Of a stretch of DNA of 64,000 nt, positions 25,579-34,653 are shown in pieces. Each line of letters starts with the position of its first letter. The stretch's first letter is position 1. The position numbers and the translations under genes are program-made. The notes beneath the pieces are model-generated. The model was not told the DNA's origin, ran no database searches, and saw nothing but the letters and a program-made list of their open reading frames with translations. Origin of the DNA: Chryseobacterium viscerum (GTDB taxonomy: Bacteria; Bacteroidota; Bacteroidia; Flavobacteriales; Weeksellaceae); assembly GCF_002899945.2 (NCBI RefSeq), contig NZ_PPEG02000012.1, positions 1 through 64,000 on the forward strand. The letters run 5' to 3'.

Positions 25579-27564
25579 TTATTTTAAGATTTTAGTGTTA
25601 ACAGTTTCTCCCTTATCTGAAACGATTTTTACAACATATGAATTTTTAACTGAGCCATCAAGCTCGATTACAAAATCTCTGGATGTTTCAACCGCTTTTT
25701 TAGAGATTACCAGTTTACCGCTCATATCATAAACTTGAATATCTGCTTTTTTCCATTTTGGATCAAATCTTACAATGTAATTTGTAATAGATGGATCATA
25801 CACTACAAGTGTTCTTGAAGCATTAGCTTTATTATTATCTACTCCTAAAGTAATATTACTTGGTTCTCCATAGTACAAATTAGCTTCCTCATTTGTTACC
25901 GCTACAACATCTCCTTGTTTAGCTTCTATTAAACTGCCATTTTCTGCTTTATAATAGAAACCAATTCCTGAAGATAACTGGTGTGTACCAGCTGGAATTA
26001 ACTCAGTATTTTCTCTGATCTCGAATTTATAAGACTTCACCTGGTCGTAATAGCTCATTAACTTAACATTCTTACCCTTGAAGTTATTCTCATTAGCTTC
26101 GTTAATATATAACCAATAGTTTTGATTATTAGTATCATACCCGCCATTCAATGCTTCTTCATAAGTACCGATAAGATTTTTACCCGCTGAAGCCTGCACC
26201 GAAGTTGCAGCAGAAATCTGGTGTCCTGTTGTTAATCCTGGAGAAACAACATAGTATGTTCTGGAAAGTTCTTTTCCATTAGCATCTAGTCCAATTACCC
26301 CAAGCTGTTTTATAGTATTCCTTTCAGATTTACCATTAGCCGTTCTAGCAGCATTCACATTATAATCAGTACCTGATGTTCTTGCTGTTGACTTAAATCT
26401 TCTTAGTGTATTAAAATTTAAAGTTTGAAGTGAATTATCTCTTAACTTTATTTTAAACGACTGCATAGGTTTGATAACCATTTTATCTAAGTTCACATCT
26501 CCAACTGCCGGAGCAACTCCATCCCCTGTAGGGACGTAAGTAACTACCTGAGCTCCTGTAGCATAAGTAGACCCATTTGGTAGAGTAACCACTGTACCCG
26601 GGTTATATTCAATACCCCAGATATTCTTCACAGCATTTCCATCAGTTGTTGTACCACCTTCAGTATATCCAATATTAGCTAAATCTATATTGGTAAGGAA
26701 AGGGTTTCCGAATTGATACCAGTTTTGACCAAATGTTCCAGACCATGGGGTTAGAGTAAACTCAAAACTGTCATCAAGATAAGTATTGTACTTCTCGTTG
26801 TACTGGTTTACAGCATTACCGTTGGTTCCAAACACTACATTAGAGGCACCTAAATTAGATTTCCCTCCATTCTGCAATGTTACAGCACCAGCATATGGTG
26901 CATATGGCTTACCATTGATATTGAATACAGTCGCTGCACCTGCAGGAGTACTTGGATTCCAGTCATTATTTTTAACCTTAAGCATATAATAACCTGAAGC
27001 ATCCCAAGTAGTTGAGGTAGGAGCTAGATTCAAAGTGGTAATAGAAACAGCATTAGCATTATCCCATTTAAGAATTGGATTATCATACCTTCCAGTATTG
27101 AAAACCTTCCCGACTTCAGTAGATAATGAACTGTAAGCTTTACCAGAGAAAGGCAAAGCAACCTGCTGGAAATAATTACCGCTACCGTTACTTGTAGTTC
27201 TGTATTCTTTGGTGACAACACCTGAAATGTTGGATTGGGATAATCCATCGATGTACAACTGACCATACGTGGAACTAGCAAAAGTAGCAGGGGTATTAAG
27301 TCTTAAAATAATATTTCCACCATCGGTTTTATCTGCACCGAGAGCATCAATTGTCTTAAAACTATCTGTACCAGATCCCACGACCATGATATTTCCATGT
27401 ACATCCAAAATACCATTGGCTTTTGTTTGTACACCTCCACCGCTATAAACTAGGGTGCCTTCGCTCACATACATATTAGCATTAGTGTCAACATGACATA
27501 GTATCTGCGCCTGAACAGAATAACTAATTGCTAAAAGACCTATAGCAAATAAACTTTTTCTCAT
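25579..27564 (-). CDS. Secreted protein with type IX (type A) C-terminal sorting domain
   Basis: A 661-residue exported protein. The signal peptide is followed by a long beta-rich body of unknown function with repeats of short Gly/Asn-rich strands. The last 80 residues are a type A sorting domain (VYDMSGKLVISKK and the final KIVSDKGETVNTKILK), which directs secretion through the type IX system and usually cell-surface attachment or release. Its translocon SprA is encoded at 1627-8715. A likely promoter lies at 27603-27610. Followed 5 bases later by the small membrane protein gene. Confidence 0.85.
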   Translation of the reverse strand: MRKSLFAIGLLAISYSVQAQILCHVDTNANMYVSEGTLVYSGGGVQTKANGILDVHGNIMVVGSGTDSFKTIDALGADKTDGGNIILRLNTPATFASSTYGQLYIDGLSQSNISGVVTKEYRTTSNGSGNYFQQVALPFSGKAYSSLSTEVGKVFNTGRYDNPILKWDNANAVSITTLNLAPTSTTWDASGYYMLKVKNNDWNPSTPAGAATVFNINGKPYAPYAGAVTLQNGGKSNLGASNVVFGTNGNAVNQYNEKYNTYLDDSFEFTLTPWSGTFGQNWYQFGNPFLTNIDLANIGYTEGGTTTDGNAVKNIWGIEYNPGTVVTLPNGSTYATGAQVVTYVPTGDGVAPAVGDVNLDKMVIKPMQSFKIKLRDNSLQTLNFNTLRRFKSTARTSGTDYNVNAARTANGKSERNTIKQLGVIGLDANGKELSRTYYVVSPGLTTGHQISAATSVQASAGKNLIGTYEEALNGGYDTNNQNYWLYINEANENNFKGKNVKLMSYYDQVKSYKFEIRENTELIPAGTHQLSSGIGFYYKAENGSLIEAKQGDVVAVTNEEANLYYGEPSNITLGVDNNKANASRTLVVYDPSITNYIVRFDPKWKKADIQVYDMSGKLVISKKAVETSRDFVIELDGSVKNSYVVKIVSDKGETVNTKILK

Positions 27565-27602
27565 TGTATAAATTATTTGTGTGTTAATACAATCTTCACC
27601 CG

Positions 27603-27610
27603 CAAAGGTA
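27603..27610 (-). promoter_or_regulatory. Predicted -7 element for the type IX cargo gene
   Basis: The minus strand reads TACCTTTG, a perfect TAnnTTTG box. No clear TTTG lies 19 bases upstream because that stretch is the T run and A run next to the clpX stop. Confidence 0.45.
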
Positions 27611-27638
27611 TTATTTTTTTTTCTAAAAAAAAAAAAAA

Positions 27639-28826
27639 TTATCTATTAATCAAAACATTATCCTCTGTAAGGACAATATCTTTCTCCTCTCCGATTGAAA
27701 ACATGTAGTCTTCTAAAACTTTTTCAGTAGTACCTCTAAGTCCTCGGGCACCTAATCCTTTTTCAAGGGTTTCTTCAACAATTTTTTCAATTGCTCCATC
27801 CGTAATTGCCAAATTCGTGCCATCCATTTTGAAGAGTTCTACAAATTGGTTCACGATTGAGTTTTTAGGTTCCTTCATGATTCTTACCAGCGTCTCTTTT
27901 GTGAGTTTATCGAGGTAAGTGATGATTGGAAACCTTCCTAAAAGTTCCGGAATTAATCCGAAAGTACGAAGATCAATTGCATTAATATTTGTTAATACAT
28001 ATTCGTCTTCATCTGTTTTATTAATTTTTTCAGAGCTGAATCCGATTGCCTGCTTGTTCATTCTTCTTTCGATAATCTCTTTGATTCCGTCAAAAGCTCC
28101 TCCGGCAATAAATAATATGTTCTGAGTATTCACCTGAATATATTTTTGATCCGGGTGTTTTCTTCCTCCCTGTGGTGGAACATTCACAATACTTCCTTCC
28201 AACAGTTTCAATAATCCCTGTTGTACTCCTTCTCCGGAAACGTCTCTTGTAATACTTGGATTGTCAGATTTTCTTGCAATCTTATCAATCTCATCGATGA
28301 AAACAATTCCTTTTTCAGCTTTTTCCACATCGTAATCTGCGACCATCAGAAGTCTGGACAGGATACTTTCAACATCCTCTCCTACATATCCGGCTTCTGT
28401 TAAGATAGTAGCATCTACGATACAAAAAGGAACATTAAGTTCTCTCGCGATTGTTTTTGCAAGAAGGGTTTTACCTGTCCCGGTCTCCCCTATCATGATA
28501 ATGTTTGACTTTTCAAGCTCCACCTCTCTGTTTTCGTCCTGAGCGTGAAGTAGTCTCTTGTAGTGATTATATACAGCAATTGAAAGCTGTTTTTTCGCCT
28601 GATCCTGGCCAATCACATATTGATCAAGAAATACCTTGATCTCCTTAGGTTTTTTAAGTTCATCCATGTTGTCTGCAGGTGAATGTTCTGTTTTGGATGC
28701 ACCGTCTTTTACAATAGCATGTGCCTGCTCTATACAATTTTCACAAATAAAACCATTCTGGCCAGAAATCAGCATCTGCACTTCATTTCTTTTTCTGCCA
28801 CAGAAAGAACATTGGTTTGAGTTCAT
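27639..28826 (-). CDS. clpX: ATP-dependent Clp protease ATP-binding subunit ClpX
   Basis: The unfoldase of the ClpXP protease. The N-terminal zinc-binding domain carries the four-cysteine pattern CSFC...CENC. The AAA+ module has Walker A GETGTGKTLLA, Walker B VFIDEIDK, a sensor region, and the IGF loop (AIGFSS) that docks on ClpP. The 395-residue length is slightly short but in the usual range. A run of 14 A begins directly past the stop codon (27625-27638), which in the minus direction reads as T14. No clpP is in the window. Confidence 0.97.
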   Translation of the reverse strand: MNSNQCSFCGRKRNEVQMLISGQNGFICENCIEQAHAIVKDGASKTEHSPADNMDELKKPKEIKVFLDQYVIGQDQAKKQLSIAVYNHYKRLLHAQDENREVELEKSNIIMIGETGTGKTLLAKTIARELNVPFCIVDATILTEAGYVGEDVESILSRLLMVADYDVEKAEKGIVFIDEIDKIARKSDNPSITRDVSGEGVQQGLLKLLEGSIVNVPPQGGRKHPDQKYIQVNTQNILFIAGGAFDGIKEIIERRMNKQAIGFSSEKINKTDEDEYVLTNINAIDLRTFGLIPELLGRFPIITYLDKLTKETLVRIMKEPKNSIVNQFVELFKMDGTNLAITDGAIEKIVEETLEKGLGARGLRGTTEKVLEDYMFSIGEEKDIVLTEDNVLINR

Positions 28827-28858
28827 ATGATATAATATATATGTATATGTTATTAAAG

Positions 28859-28890
28859 AAAATCGTAAAAAATTACTTTTTTACGATTTT
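28859..28890 (-). terminator. Hairpin after the HIT-protein gene
   Basis: Perfect 14-bp stem AAAATCGTAAAAAA / TTTTTTACGATTTT with loop TTAC, 8 bases past the HIT stop codon on the minus strand. Confidence 0.75.
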
Positions 28891-28897
28891 CTGTTTT

Positions 28898-29287
28898 TTA
28901 AGAATTAATAATTGAGTTTTGAATCTCTGTATATTCTTCGTTCGTTAATTTTAATCTTTCATTTCTAAAATTCATTTCTTCCACCTTGTTTAAAGGGATG
29001 AGATGGATGTGCGCATGAGGGACTTCAAGCCCTACAACCGCTACTCCCACTCTTACACATGGAATTGCAGTTTTGATCTTCTTGGCTACCTCTTGGGCAA
29101 ATCCCCAAAGGTTTTTGTATTCTTCACTTTCAAGATCAAAAATCAAATCCACTTCTTTTTTCGGAACTACTAAAGTATGTCCCTTCACCAAAGGCATTGC
29201 GTCTAAAAATGCAATAAAATTTTCATCTTCTGCAATTGTATAGGAGGGAATTTCGCCATTGATGATTTTTGTGAATATAGTGCTCAT
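28898..29287 (-). CDS. HIT family protein (nucleotide phosphoramidase/hydrolase)
   Basis: A 129-residue member of the histidine triad family, which hydrolyses the bond in purine nucleoside phosphoramidates or dinucleotides. The start MSTIFTKIINGEIPSY and the signature HAHIHLIPL are textbook. Length is normal. It lies 50 bases downstream of greA on the same strand, and the two are probably one transcript, an arrangement I recall as frequent in Bacteroidota. No regulatory feature beyond the greA leader is visible. Confidence 0.93.
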   Translation of the reverse strand: MSTIFTKIINGEIPSYTIAEDENFIAFLDAMPLVKGHTLVVPKKEVDLIFDLESEEYKNLWGFAQEVAKKIKTAIPCVRVGVAVVGLEVPHAHIHLIPLNKVEEMNFRNERLKLTNEEYTEIQNSIINS

Positions 29288-29337
29288 TTTATATAGAAGT
29301 TGGATATCAGAAGTTAGAAATAGAATAGGGTATCAGA

Positions 29338-29808
29338 CTATAAAGAAATGTCTAATACTTCAAAAGATAGTTTGTTTCCGTTGGGTAAAGTAATTTCAGC
29401 CGTTTCGCCAATCACTTTTCCTAACAGACCTTTTGCGATAGGAGTGTTTACAGAAATTCTTCCTGTCTTCAGGTCGCTTTCGTTATCCGGTACCAATTTA
29501 AATACCTGTTCTTGCTGAGTAGCATTATTTTTAAGTTTCACTGTTGTTAAGATTGAAACTTTTGAAGTATCTAATTGGCTTTCGTCTATAATTTTAGAAG
29601 TAGAGACAACGTCTTTCAGCTTAGAAATTCTCATTTCAAGCATACCCTGAGCCTCTTTAGCAGCGTCGTATTCTGCATTTTCTGACAAATCTCCTTTGTC
29701 TCTGGCTTCTGCGATCTGCTGAGTAATTTTTGGTCTTTCCACAGTTTCCAACTGTTCAAGCTCAGCTTTCATTTTCTCTAGGCCCTCCTTAGTTACATAG
29801 CTTGCCAT
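29338..29808 (-). CDS. greA: Transcription elongation factor GreA
   Basis: GreA stimulates cleavage of backtracked RNA by RNA polymerase. 156 residues: an N-terminal antiparallel coiled coil (about 1-75) bearing the acidic tip in RDKGDLSENAEYDAAKEAQ, and a C-terminal globular domain ending NGNKLSFEVLDI. The frame opens at 29817, but MASYVTKEG at 29808 matches the family start. A TATATTTG box lies at 29900-29893 on the minus strand, which would give a leader of about 78 bases. Confidence 0.95.
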   Translation of the reverse strand: MASYVTKEGLEKMKAELEQLETVERPKITQQIAEARDKGDLSENAEYDAAKEAQGMLEMRISKLKDVVSTSKIIDESQLDTSKVSILTTVKLKNNATQQEQVFKLVPDNESDLKTGRISVNTPIAKGLLGKVIGETAEITLPNGNKLSFEVLDISL

Positions 29809-29892
29809 AATTTTCAAAATTTAGTTTTAGTATAAAAAAATAATCCGACATTTGCCGGACAATGTTTTCGTGTTGTAATCGTTTAACTTTTA

Positions 29893-29900
29893 CAAATATA
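29893..29900 (-). promoter_or_regulatory. Predicted -7 element for greA
   Basis: Minus strand TATATTTG, a perfect TAnnTTTG match, about 85 bases before the greA ATG. The upstream TTTG is not clear. Confidence 0.35.
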
Positions 29901-29917
29901 TAAAAATTTAAATTGAA

Positions 29918-30373
29918 ATGAAAAAAACTTTCTCAATCTTATCTATTTTCAGTTTATTGATTTTCAGTAATTTAACTATAAATTCTTGTGGGAGCAGAGA
30001 AGATACAGTGAGCTGCTTTCCCAATACTCCGATCAATGTATCGCTTAATTTAAACCTGCCTGCCTACTATGCTTTGAACAACATCAACGGTTGGATTTAC
30101 GTGAATGAGCAACAGGCCGGGACAAGAGGGCTAATCATTGTTCGAACAGCAAACGGATTTAAAGTATATGACAGGAATGCTCCTCATATATGCCCTGATA
30201 ACAATACAACTCTTGAGGTAAAAGATAATATTGCCATTATATGCCCTCAGGATAACACAAGATGGATATTAAGTACAGGACAGCCAGAGTCGGGTGCTAA
30301 AACATCTCTTCCGCCTAAGACCTATCCTTACAGTTATGATGCGCCAAGCAAAACGTTGAATGTTTACTATTAG
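29918..30373 (+). CDS. Rieske-like lipoprotein with degenerate cluster ligands
   Basis: A 151-residue lipoprotein (signal peptide and lipobox around Cys24, INSC). The second half looks like a Rieske ferredoxin fold: GWIYVNEQQ, then ICPD at Cys92, then IICPQD at Cys109, then the proline-rich LPPKTYPYSYD. A true Rieske protein has CxH and CxxH; here the positions read C-P-D and C-P-Q-D, so both histidines are replaced by aspartate and a [2Fe-2S] cluster seems unlikely. The alignment is by eye. It starts a three-gene plus-strand unit with dtd. Confidence 0.7.
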   Translation: MKKTFSILSIFSLLIFSNLTINSCGSREDTVSCFPNTPINVSLNLNLPAYYALNNINGWIYVNEQQAGTRGLIIVRTANGFKVYDRNAPHICPDNNTTLEVKDNIAIICPQDNTRWILSTGQPESGAKTSLPPKTYPYSYDAPSKTLNVYY

Positions 30374-30381
30374 AATATAAA

Positions 30382-30831
30382 ATGAAGATCGTTATACAAA
30401 GAGTCTCTGAAGCGAGTGTAAAAGTAGAAGGAAAAATAGTGGGTGAAGTCGGAAAGGGACTCATGCTGCTGGTAGGTGTAGATGAAAATGATGAAAAAAC
30501 AGATGCAGATTGGCTTGTACAGAAGGTTTTAAATCTAAGAATCTTTGGAGATGAAGAGGGAAAACTGAATCTTTCTGTGAAGGATATTTCAGGAGAAATC
30601 CTTTGCATCAGTCAGTTTACATTAATTGCAGATTATAAAAAAGGCAACCGTCCTTCTTTCATAAAGGCCGCAAAACCTGATAAAGCTGTACCTCTTTTTG
30701 ATTATTTTAAAGAAGAAATAGCTAAGTCAGGATTAAAGACAGAAAGTGGAATTTTCGGAGCCGATATGAAAGTATCCCTGGTCAATGACGGACCTGTCAC
30801 AATTGTAATGGATTCTATTACCAAAAACTAA
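30382..30831 (+). CDS. dtd: D-aminoacyl-tRNA deacylase
   Basis: Removes D-amino acids, and probably glycine, mischarged onto tRNA. The 149-residue length is normal. The two active-site motifs are visible: SQFTL (about residue 78) and NDGPVTI near the C-terminus (NxGPxT). It starts 8 bases after the lipoprotein stop, and the next gene starts 9 bases after its own stop, so all three are likely cotranscribed. Confidence 0.96.
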   Translation: MKIVIQRVSEASVKVEGKIVGEVGKGLMLLVGVDENDEKTDADWLVQKVLNLRIFGDEEGKLNLSVKDISGEILCISQFTLIADYKKGNRPSFIKAAKPDKAVPLFDYFKEEIAKSGLKTESGIFGADMKVSLVNDGPVTIVMDSITKN

Positions 30832-30840
30832 TTCAGAGAA

Positions 30841-31437
30841 ATGAAGAACAAAAATATAGTCATTGCTTATCTGGCGGTGACTTTAATTTTTCTGTTGGGG
30901 ATCGTATTAAGTCTGAACCATTACAGTTTTGCCGGATATTATATTGATAAAATAATTAGCTGGATTTGGCTGGCAATGACCATTTTTATCATCATTTGGT
31001 TTTGGAAGAAAAAAATAATCAAAGTATACTTTGGTCTTTTGATATCGGGAATTATTCTGAGCATTCTACCGATGATGATTCCTTTTTTTGGTATGCTTCT
31101 TTATTTCTCTACCATTGGGTGTGAACAGCGAGTTCAGCTGGATGATACTTACAGAATAGAAAGAGGCCGGCCGGGAGCAATGTCTAGACCGCTCATTACG
31201 ATTTACAAAAAAGAAGGAATCTTCGAAAAACAAATCTCAAGAACTCCCTATTCAGACGTTATAGAGAAGGTAGTACAATCTTCCCCTGAAACTTATTTAG
31301 ATGAAAAAGGGCAGTCAATTCAGGAAGCGAAACTCATCAATGTCAATCAGGACAGCATTGGTATTGAATACCGGATTATGAATAAAAAGAAAGTGATTTA
31401 CCACAAAAATACATTAAACTGGTTTGACGATATATAA
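30841..31437 (+). CDS. Membrane protein of unknown function
   Basis: A 198-residue protein with three hydrophobic segments in the first 95 residues (IAYLAVTLIFLLGIVLSL, IISWIWLAMTIFIIIWF and LLISGIILSILPMMIPFFGML) and a soluble second half with a beta-rich pattern. I do not recognise a family. It follows dtd by 9 bases and is followed by a terminator. Confidence 0.7.
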   Translation: MKNKNIVIAYLAVTLIFLLGIVLSLNHYSFAGYYIDKIISWIWLAMTIFIIIWFWKKKIIKVYFGLLISGIILSILPMMIPFFGMLLYFSTIGCEQRVQLDDTYRIERGRPGAMSRPLITIYKKEGIFEKQISRTPYSDVIEKVVQSSPETYLDEKGQSIQEAKLINVNQDSIGIEYRIMNKKKVIYHKNTLNWFDDI

Positions 31438-31460
31438 AGAGTAAACCTGTACCCCTCAAC

Positions 31461-31489
31461 AATACCATTCAGCGATTCTGGGTGGTATT
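31461..31489 (+). terminator. Terminator of the dtd operon
   Basis: Stem AATACCATTCAG / CTGGGTGGTATT (two G-U pairs), loop CGATT, followed by a T run. Confidence 0.8.
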
Positions 31490-31683
31490 TTTTATGATAA
31501 ACAGATGGAAATTTAAGATTAAAATACTATTAATATCATTCTTTCAAAGCCTCATCGGTTTTAAAAATCGGTAAGGTTTATGATCAAAAAACGATAAAAT
31601 GCCCTACCCATAAGGCAAAGAAAAAAAATTCAATAATAAACTCACAAAAATGTGATTTGTTTTCATTTTATTATTATTTTTGA

Positions 31684-31705
31684 TGTAAATCAGTTTTGAT
31701 TTACA
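31684..31705. promoter_or_regulatory. Inverted repeat before the subtilase gene
   Basis: TGTAAATCA, GTTT, TGATTTACA: a perfect 9-bp inverted repeat, 18 bases before the ATG at 31724 and just past a TATTTTTG box at 31675-31682. It could be an operator or a leader hairpin. Confidence 0.45.
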
Positions 31706-31723
31706 ACCATTTAACAAAATAGT

Positions 31724-33382
31724 ATGAAAACAAAAATCAACCTTCTCGCATTATTTGCGTTCTGCTCTTCTATGTCATTTGGCCAGGACAGCCAAGCCAA
31801 AATGGCTAATGATCAAAATTCAGTGATCTATGTATGCTTTTCAAAAGGCATTAATTCAGAAAAAACAGCTTTCAGCAGAAATGCTGATCTGGAGAGATTT
31901 TCAAGAGAAAATCATATTTCGTTTAAGTATGATCTGGATTTCACAGACCATAAACTTGATGAAATGGCCAGAAGCAGCAAAGCCATCGGTAACTCCGCAG
32001 AATCTGTGGAAAAACTGAAAAGAATTTACAAAGCAGATCTACCGATTCAAAACCAGGAAGCAGCACAGAAAATCATTCAGACTCTGGAAAGATTTCCGGA
32101 GATAGAATATGTATCTGTGATGAGCGCTACCCCAATAGAACCTCCTTTGGTAAATGCTTTTGTAGCAACTCCAGATCTTGAAAGCCTGCAGACTTACCTG
32201 AATGACAATCCGGGAATCAATGCAAAATATGCATGGTCAAGAGGAATCACCGGACAGAATATTCGTGTACGTGATGTAGAATATGGTTTTTACAAAACTC
32301 ATGAAATGCTGACTAACCAAAATTCTATACAACTTGAACCGGGATATTCACCGAATGCCGGGTTAGCTAATAATAATTATCGTGACCATGGGACTGCTGT
32401 GGTAAGTATTTTAGGCTCTATAAAAGATAATATCGGACTTACAGGAGCGGCTTACAATACTTCTGAAATAAAGGGATACATGGAATGGACCACGGTGGGA
32501 TACAACAGGGCTTCTGCAGTGAGCAGATCTATAAACGCTTCCCAGGCCGGCGATATTATTTTATATGAAATGCAGACGGGTGGAAAAGACGGACAGTATT
32601 GTCCTGCAGAATATGATAAAGTAATCTGGGATCTTACAAAAGCGGCTACTGATTCGGGAATTATTATCATTGCTGCTGCGGGTAATGGAAATCAGAATCT
32701 GGATGATCCGTTTTATGCGACATATAATGCAAGAGGAAATAGTGGTGCTATCATTGTAGGAGCTGGATCTCCCAATACAACCCATTCAAAATTAAGTTTC
32801 AGTACTTTTGGAAACAGAGTGGATGTTCAGGGTTGGGGAAGCAGTGTTATGGCAGCGGGTTATGGATCTTATGCGAAATATGATAATGACAACAACAGAA
32901 CTTATAATTATTTCAGTGGTACAAGTTCTGCGACACCGGTAGTCTCTTCTGCAGCTATTTTGATCCAATCTTTCTATCGCCAAACGACAGGTCAATATTT
33001 GACTCCAACAGCGATGAAGAACCTTTTAATTTCTACAGGGATTCCTCAGGGAGGAACTGTGACTGGTCAGAAGATCGGACCTCTTCCTAATGTGAAGAAT
33101 GCCATTGTTCAACTGGAGAGTAAATTTGTAACACCTATTAAAACTTTGGCTGCTTTAGAGGTTAAAATTTATCCTAATCCATCAAGCAATTCTATTGCTA
33201 TTCACAATGCAGAAAACAAAAAAATGGATTTTGAAATCATCAACCTTCAGGGGCGTACCGTGATCAAAAATTCTGTTTTATCTGATGAAAAGATCGATAT
33301 TTCACAGTTGTCAACCGGACAGTACATTATTAATATCAACGAGGGGCAAAGAAGAGTTGTTGAGAAGTTCACAAAACTATAA
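31724..33382 (+). CDS. Secreted subtilisin-like (S8) serine protease with type IX sorting domain
   Basis: A 552-residue protease. A signal peptide (cleavage near SFGQ, residue 21) precedes a propeptide-like region to about 160. The catalytic triad is Asp184 (RVRDVEYGF), His222 (RDHGTAVV) and Ser401 in SGTSSATPVV, all intact. The last 80 residues are a type A sorting domain (VKIYPNPSSNSIAI to VEKFTKL), so it should leave through the type IX translocon. Probably a surface or extracellular protease for nutrient scavenging. Confidence 0.93.
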   Translation: MKTKINLLALFAFCSSMSFGQDSQAKMANDQNSVIYVCFSKGINSEKTAFSRNADLERFSRENHISFKYDLDFTDHKLDEMARSSKAIGNSAESVEKLKRIYKADLPIQNQEAAQKIIQTLERFPEIEYVSVMSATPIEPPLVNAFVATPDLESLQTYLNDNPGINAKYAWSRGITGQNIRVRDVEYGFYKTHEMLTNQNSIQLEPGYSPNAGLANNNYRDHGTAVVSILGSIKDNIGLTGAAYNTSEIKGYMEWTTVGYNRASAVSRSINASQAGDIILYEMQTGGKDGQYCPAEYDKVIWDLTKAATDSGIIIIAAAGNGNQNLDDPFYATYNARGNSGAIIVGAGSPNTTHSKLSFSTFGNRVDVQGWGSSVMAAGYGSYAKYDNDNNRTYNYFSGTSSATPVVSSAAILIQSFYRQTTGQYLTPTAMKNLLISTGIPQGGTVTGQKIGPLPNVKNAIVQLESKFVTPIKTLAALEVKIYPNPSSNSIAIHNAENKKMDFEIINLQGRTVIKNSVLSDEKIDISQLSTGQYIININEGQRRVVEKFTKL

Positions 33383-33415
33383 TAGACAAACTTTATATAC
33401 ATTTTACTTCACATC

Positions 33416-33447
33416 AAACCGCCTTTCAGAATTCTGAAAGGCGGTTT
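33416..33447. terminator. Bidirectional terminator between convergent genes
   Basis: Perfect 14-bp stem AAACCGCCTTTCAG / CTGAAAGGCGGTTT, loop AATT, with a T run on the plus side and an A run on the other. It serves the subtilase gene and probably the minus-strand lipoprotein gene at 33470. Confidence 0.85.
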
Positions 33448-33469
33448 TTTTGTAAATATTTATTCGGTT

Positions 33470-33982
33470 TTATTTCGCAGGAACACTGCTGAAATTAAGG
33501 GCTACCTTAATATTCATATCTGAAGAGGTTTGATTCTTCAGCTCGTAAACCGTTCTTACGGTTAATCCTGAACTTTTCACAATTTCATCCAGGAATCCTG
33601 TATCATTCAGATCCAGATTTAAGCTGGAAGAATTAGCAGATATATTGGCACGTGATGCGATCAATCTTTCTCCCGTTCCGTTGGATGAAACATATATTTT
33701 AATGGTTTTGAATGCACTCAGATTTCCTCCTGAGGGAGATGCAACAGAAATTTTGGCATCTGAAATTCTCACATCTTTAATCTTTGCATTATTATTTCCT
33801 CCGAACCATGTCTGTACATTAGTAGCAGTTGCAGTGGAAGAAACTTCTTTATCTGCAGGAACGCCTGTAGAAACTAAAACATTCGTTGTGTATGGAAATG
33901 TATTCTGAACCAGCGACTGTACGGTTCCGCAACTTACGAGTACGGCTGAGGCAGCTATGGCTGTTAGAACTATATTTTTCAT
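33470..33982 (-). CDS. Lipoprotein of unknown function
   Basis: A 170-residue probable lipoprotein: signal peptide with lipobox LVSC near residue 18. The mature part is beta-rich, Asn/Ser-rich and repeats short NNNAKI / SSNGTG segments. I recognise no family. Transcribed towards the subtilase gene and followed by the shared terminator at 33416. It lies 60 bases past the end of the neighbouring lipoprotein gene. Confidence 0.75.
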   Translation of the reverse strand: MKNIVLTAIAASAVLVSCGTVQSLVQNTFPYTTNVLVSTGVPADKEVSSTATATNVQTWFGGNNNAKIKDVRISDAKISVASPSGGNLSAFKTIKIYVSSNGTGERLIASRANISANSSSLNLDLNDTGFLDEIVKSSGLTVRTVYELKNQTSSDMNIKVALNFSSVPAK

Positions 33983-34042
33983 AATATTAAATTTTAAACT
34001 TCAGAGTTTAGTTTGCAGAAACTGTACCAAATTGATTTCATC

Positions 34043-34582
34043 TTATTCTACAGTCACTGTAAAACTTCCCTTGGTATTTCCGGAAGCCATGTTGCTTTTC
34101 CCTATAATCAGCCATACCTCTCCTTTTCCGGAAGTGTCATACGTAATTTCTCTTCCGAAAGGACCGTCATAGTCTCCGTTAGGAAGTTTGATCTGATTGA
34201 AACGGATATTGAAATCTTTCTCTTTGGTTGAGATTTTTGCTTTAATATTCGGGCGGTCGTAATGGGTCAGTTTTAAAACCAGTTCCTGATCATCTTTTGT
34301 AAATTCTTCTCCCAAAGTAAAAGGAAGCTGATTAGCATCGGCAATCCTAATGATCTGGCCTTCTTTTTCATTTCTCATTACGCCTTTGCGCAAAACATCT
34401 TTAGTGGCCGGAGCATTGTTAATAATTGAATCTCTTTTTCTCAACGCAGCGGAATCAGCTTTTACCACAGAGTCCGGCATTTCTGTTACGATTGTAGAAT
34501 CCTTATCCTGAATTGCTGTCACAGCAGGTTCTTTTTTACAAGCGACAATAATCAAAGGGATTAACAATAAGCATTTTTTCAT
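34043..34582 (-). CDS. Lipoprotein of unknown function
   Basis: A 179-residue lipoprotein. The start chosen is the ATG at 34582 (MKKCLLLIPLIIVACKKE), giving a lipobox VAC at residue 15; the frame opens at 34609 but those residues precede a normal signal peptide. Residues 20-60 are Asp/Ser/Thr-rich, and the C-terminal part is beta-rich. No family recognised. Confidence 0.75.
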   Translation of the reverse strand: MKKCLLLIPLIIVACKKEPAVTAIQDKDSTIVTEMPDSVVKADSAALRKRDSIINNAPATKDVLRKGVMRNEKEGQIIRIADANQLPFTLGEEFTKDDQELVLKLTHYDRPNIKAKISTKEKDFNIRFNQIKLPNGDYDGPFGREITYDTSGKGEVWLIIGKSNMASGNTKGSFTVTVE

Positions 34583-34653
34583 AATATTAATTTTAAGGAT
34601 GATCAACATTCATTTGTTGAGCTCATTTAAATGCTAAAATTGTTCCAATTCAT

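Noticed and set aside
27625..27638. A run of fourteen A next to the clpX stop codon
   Set aside because: Noted as a possible slippage site or simple T run in the clpX 3' end, but no other evidence for function.
31560..31620. Partial repeat of ATCGGT in the subtilase upstream region
   Set aside because: Only two short imperfect copies; not distinguishable from chance in AT-rich DNA.
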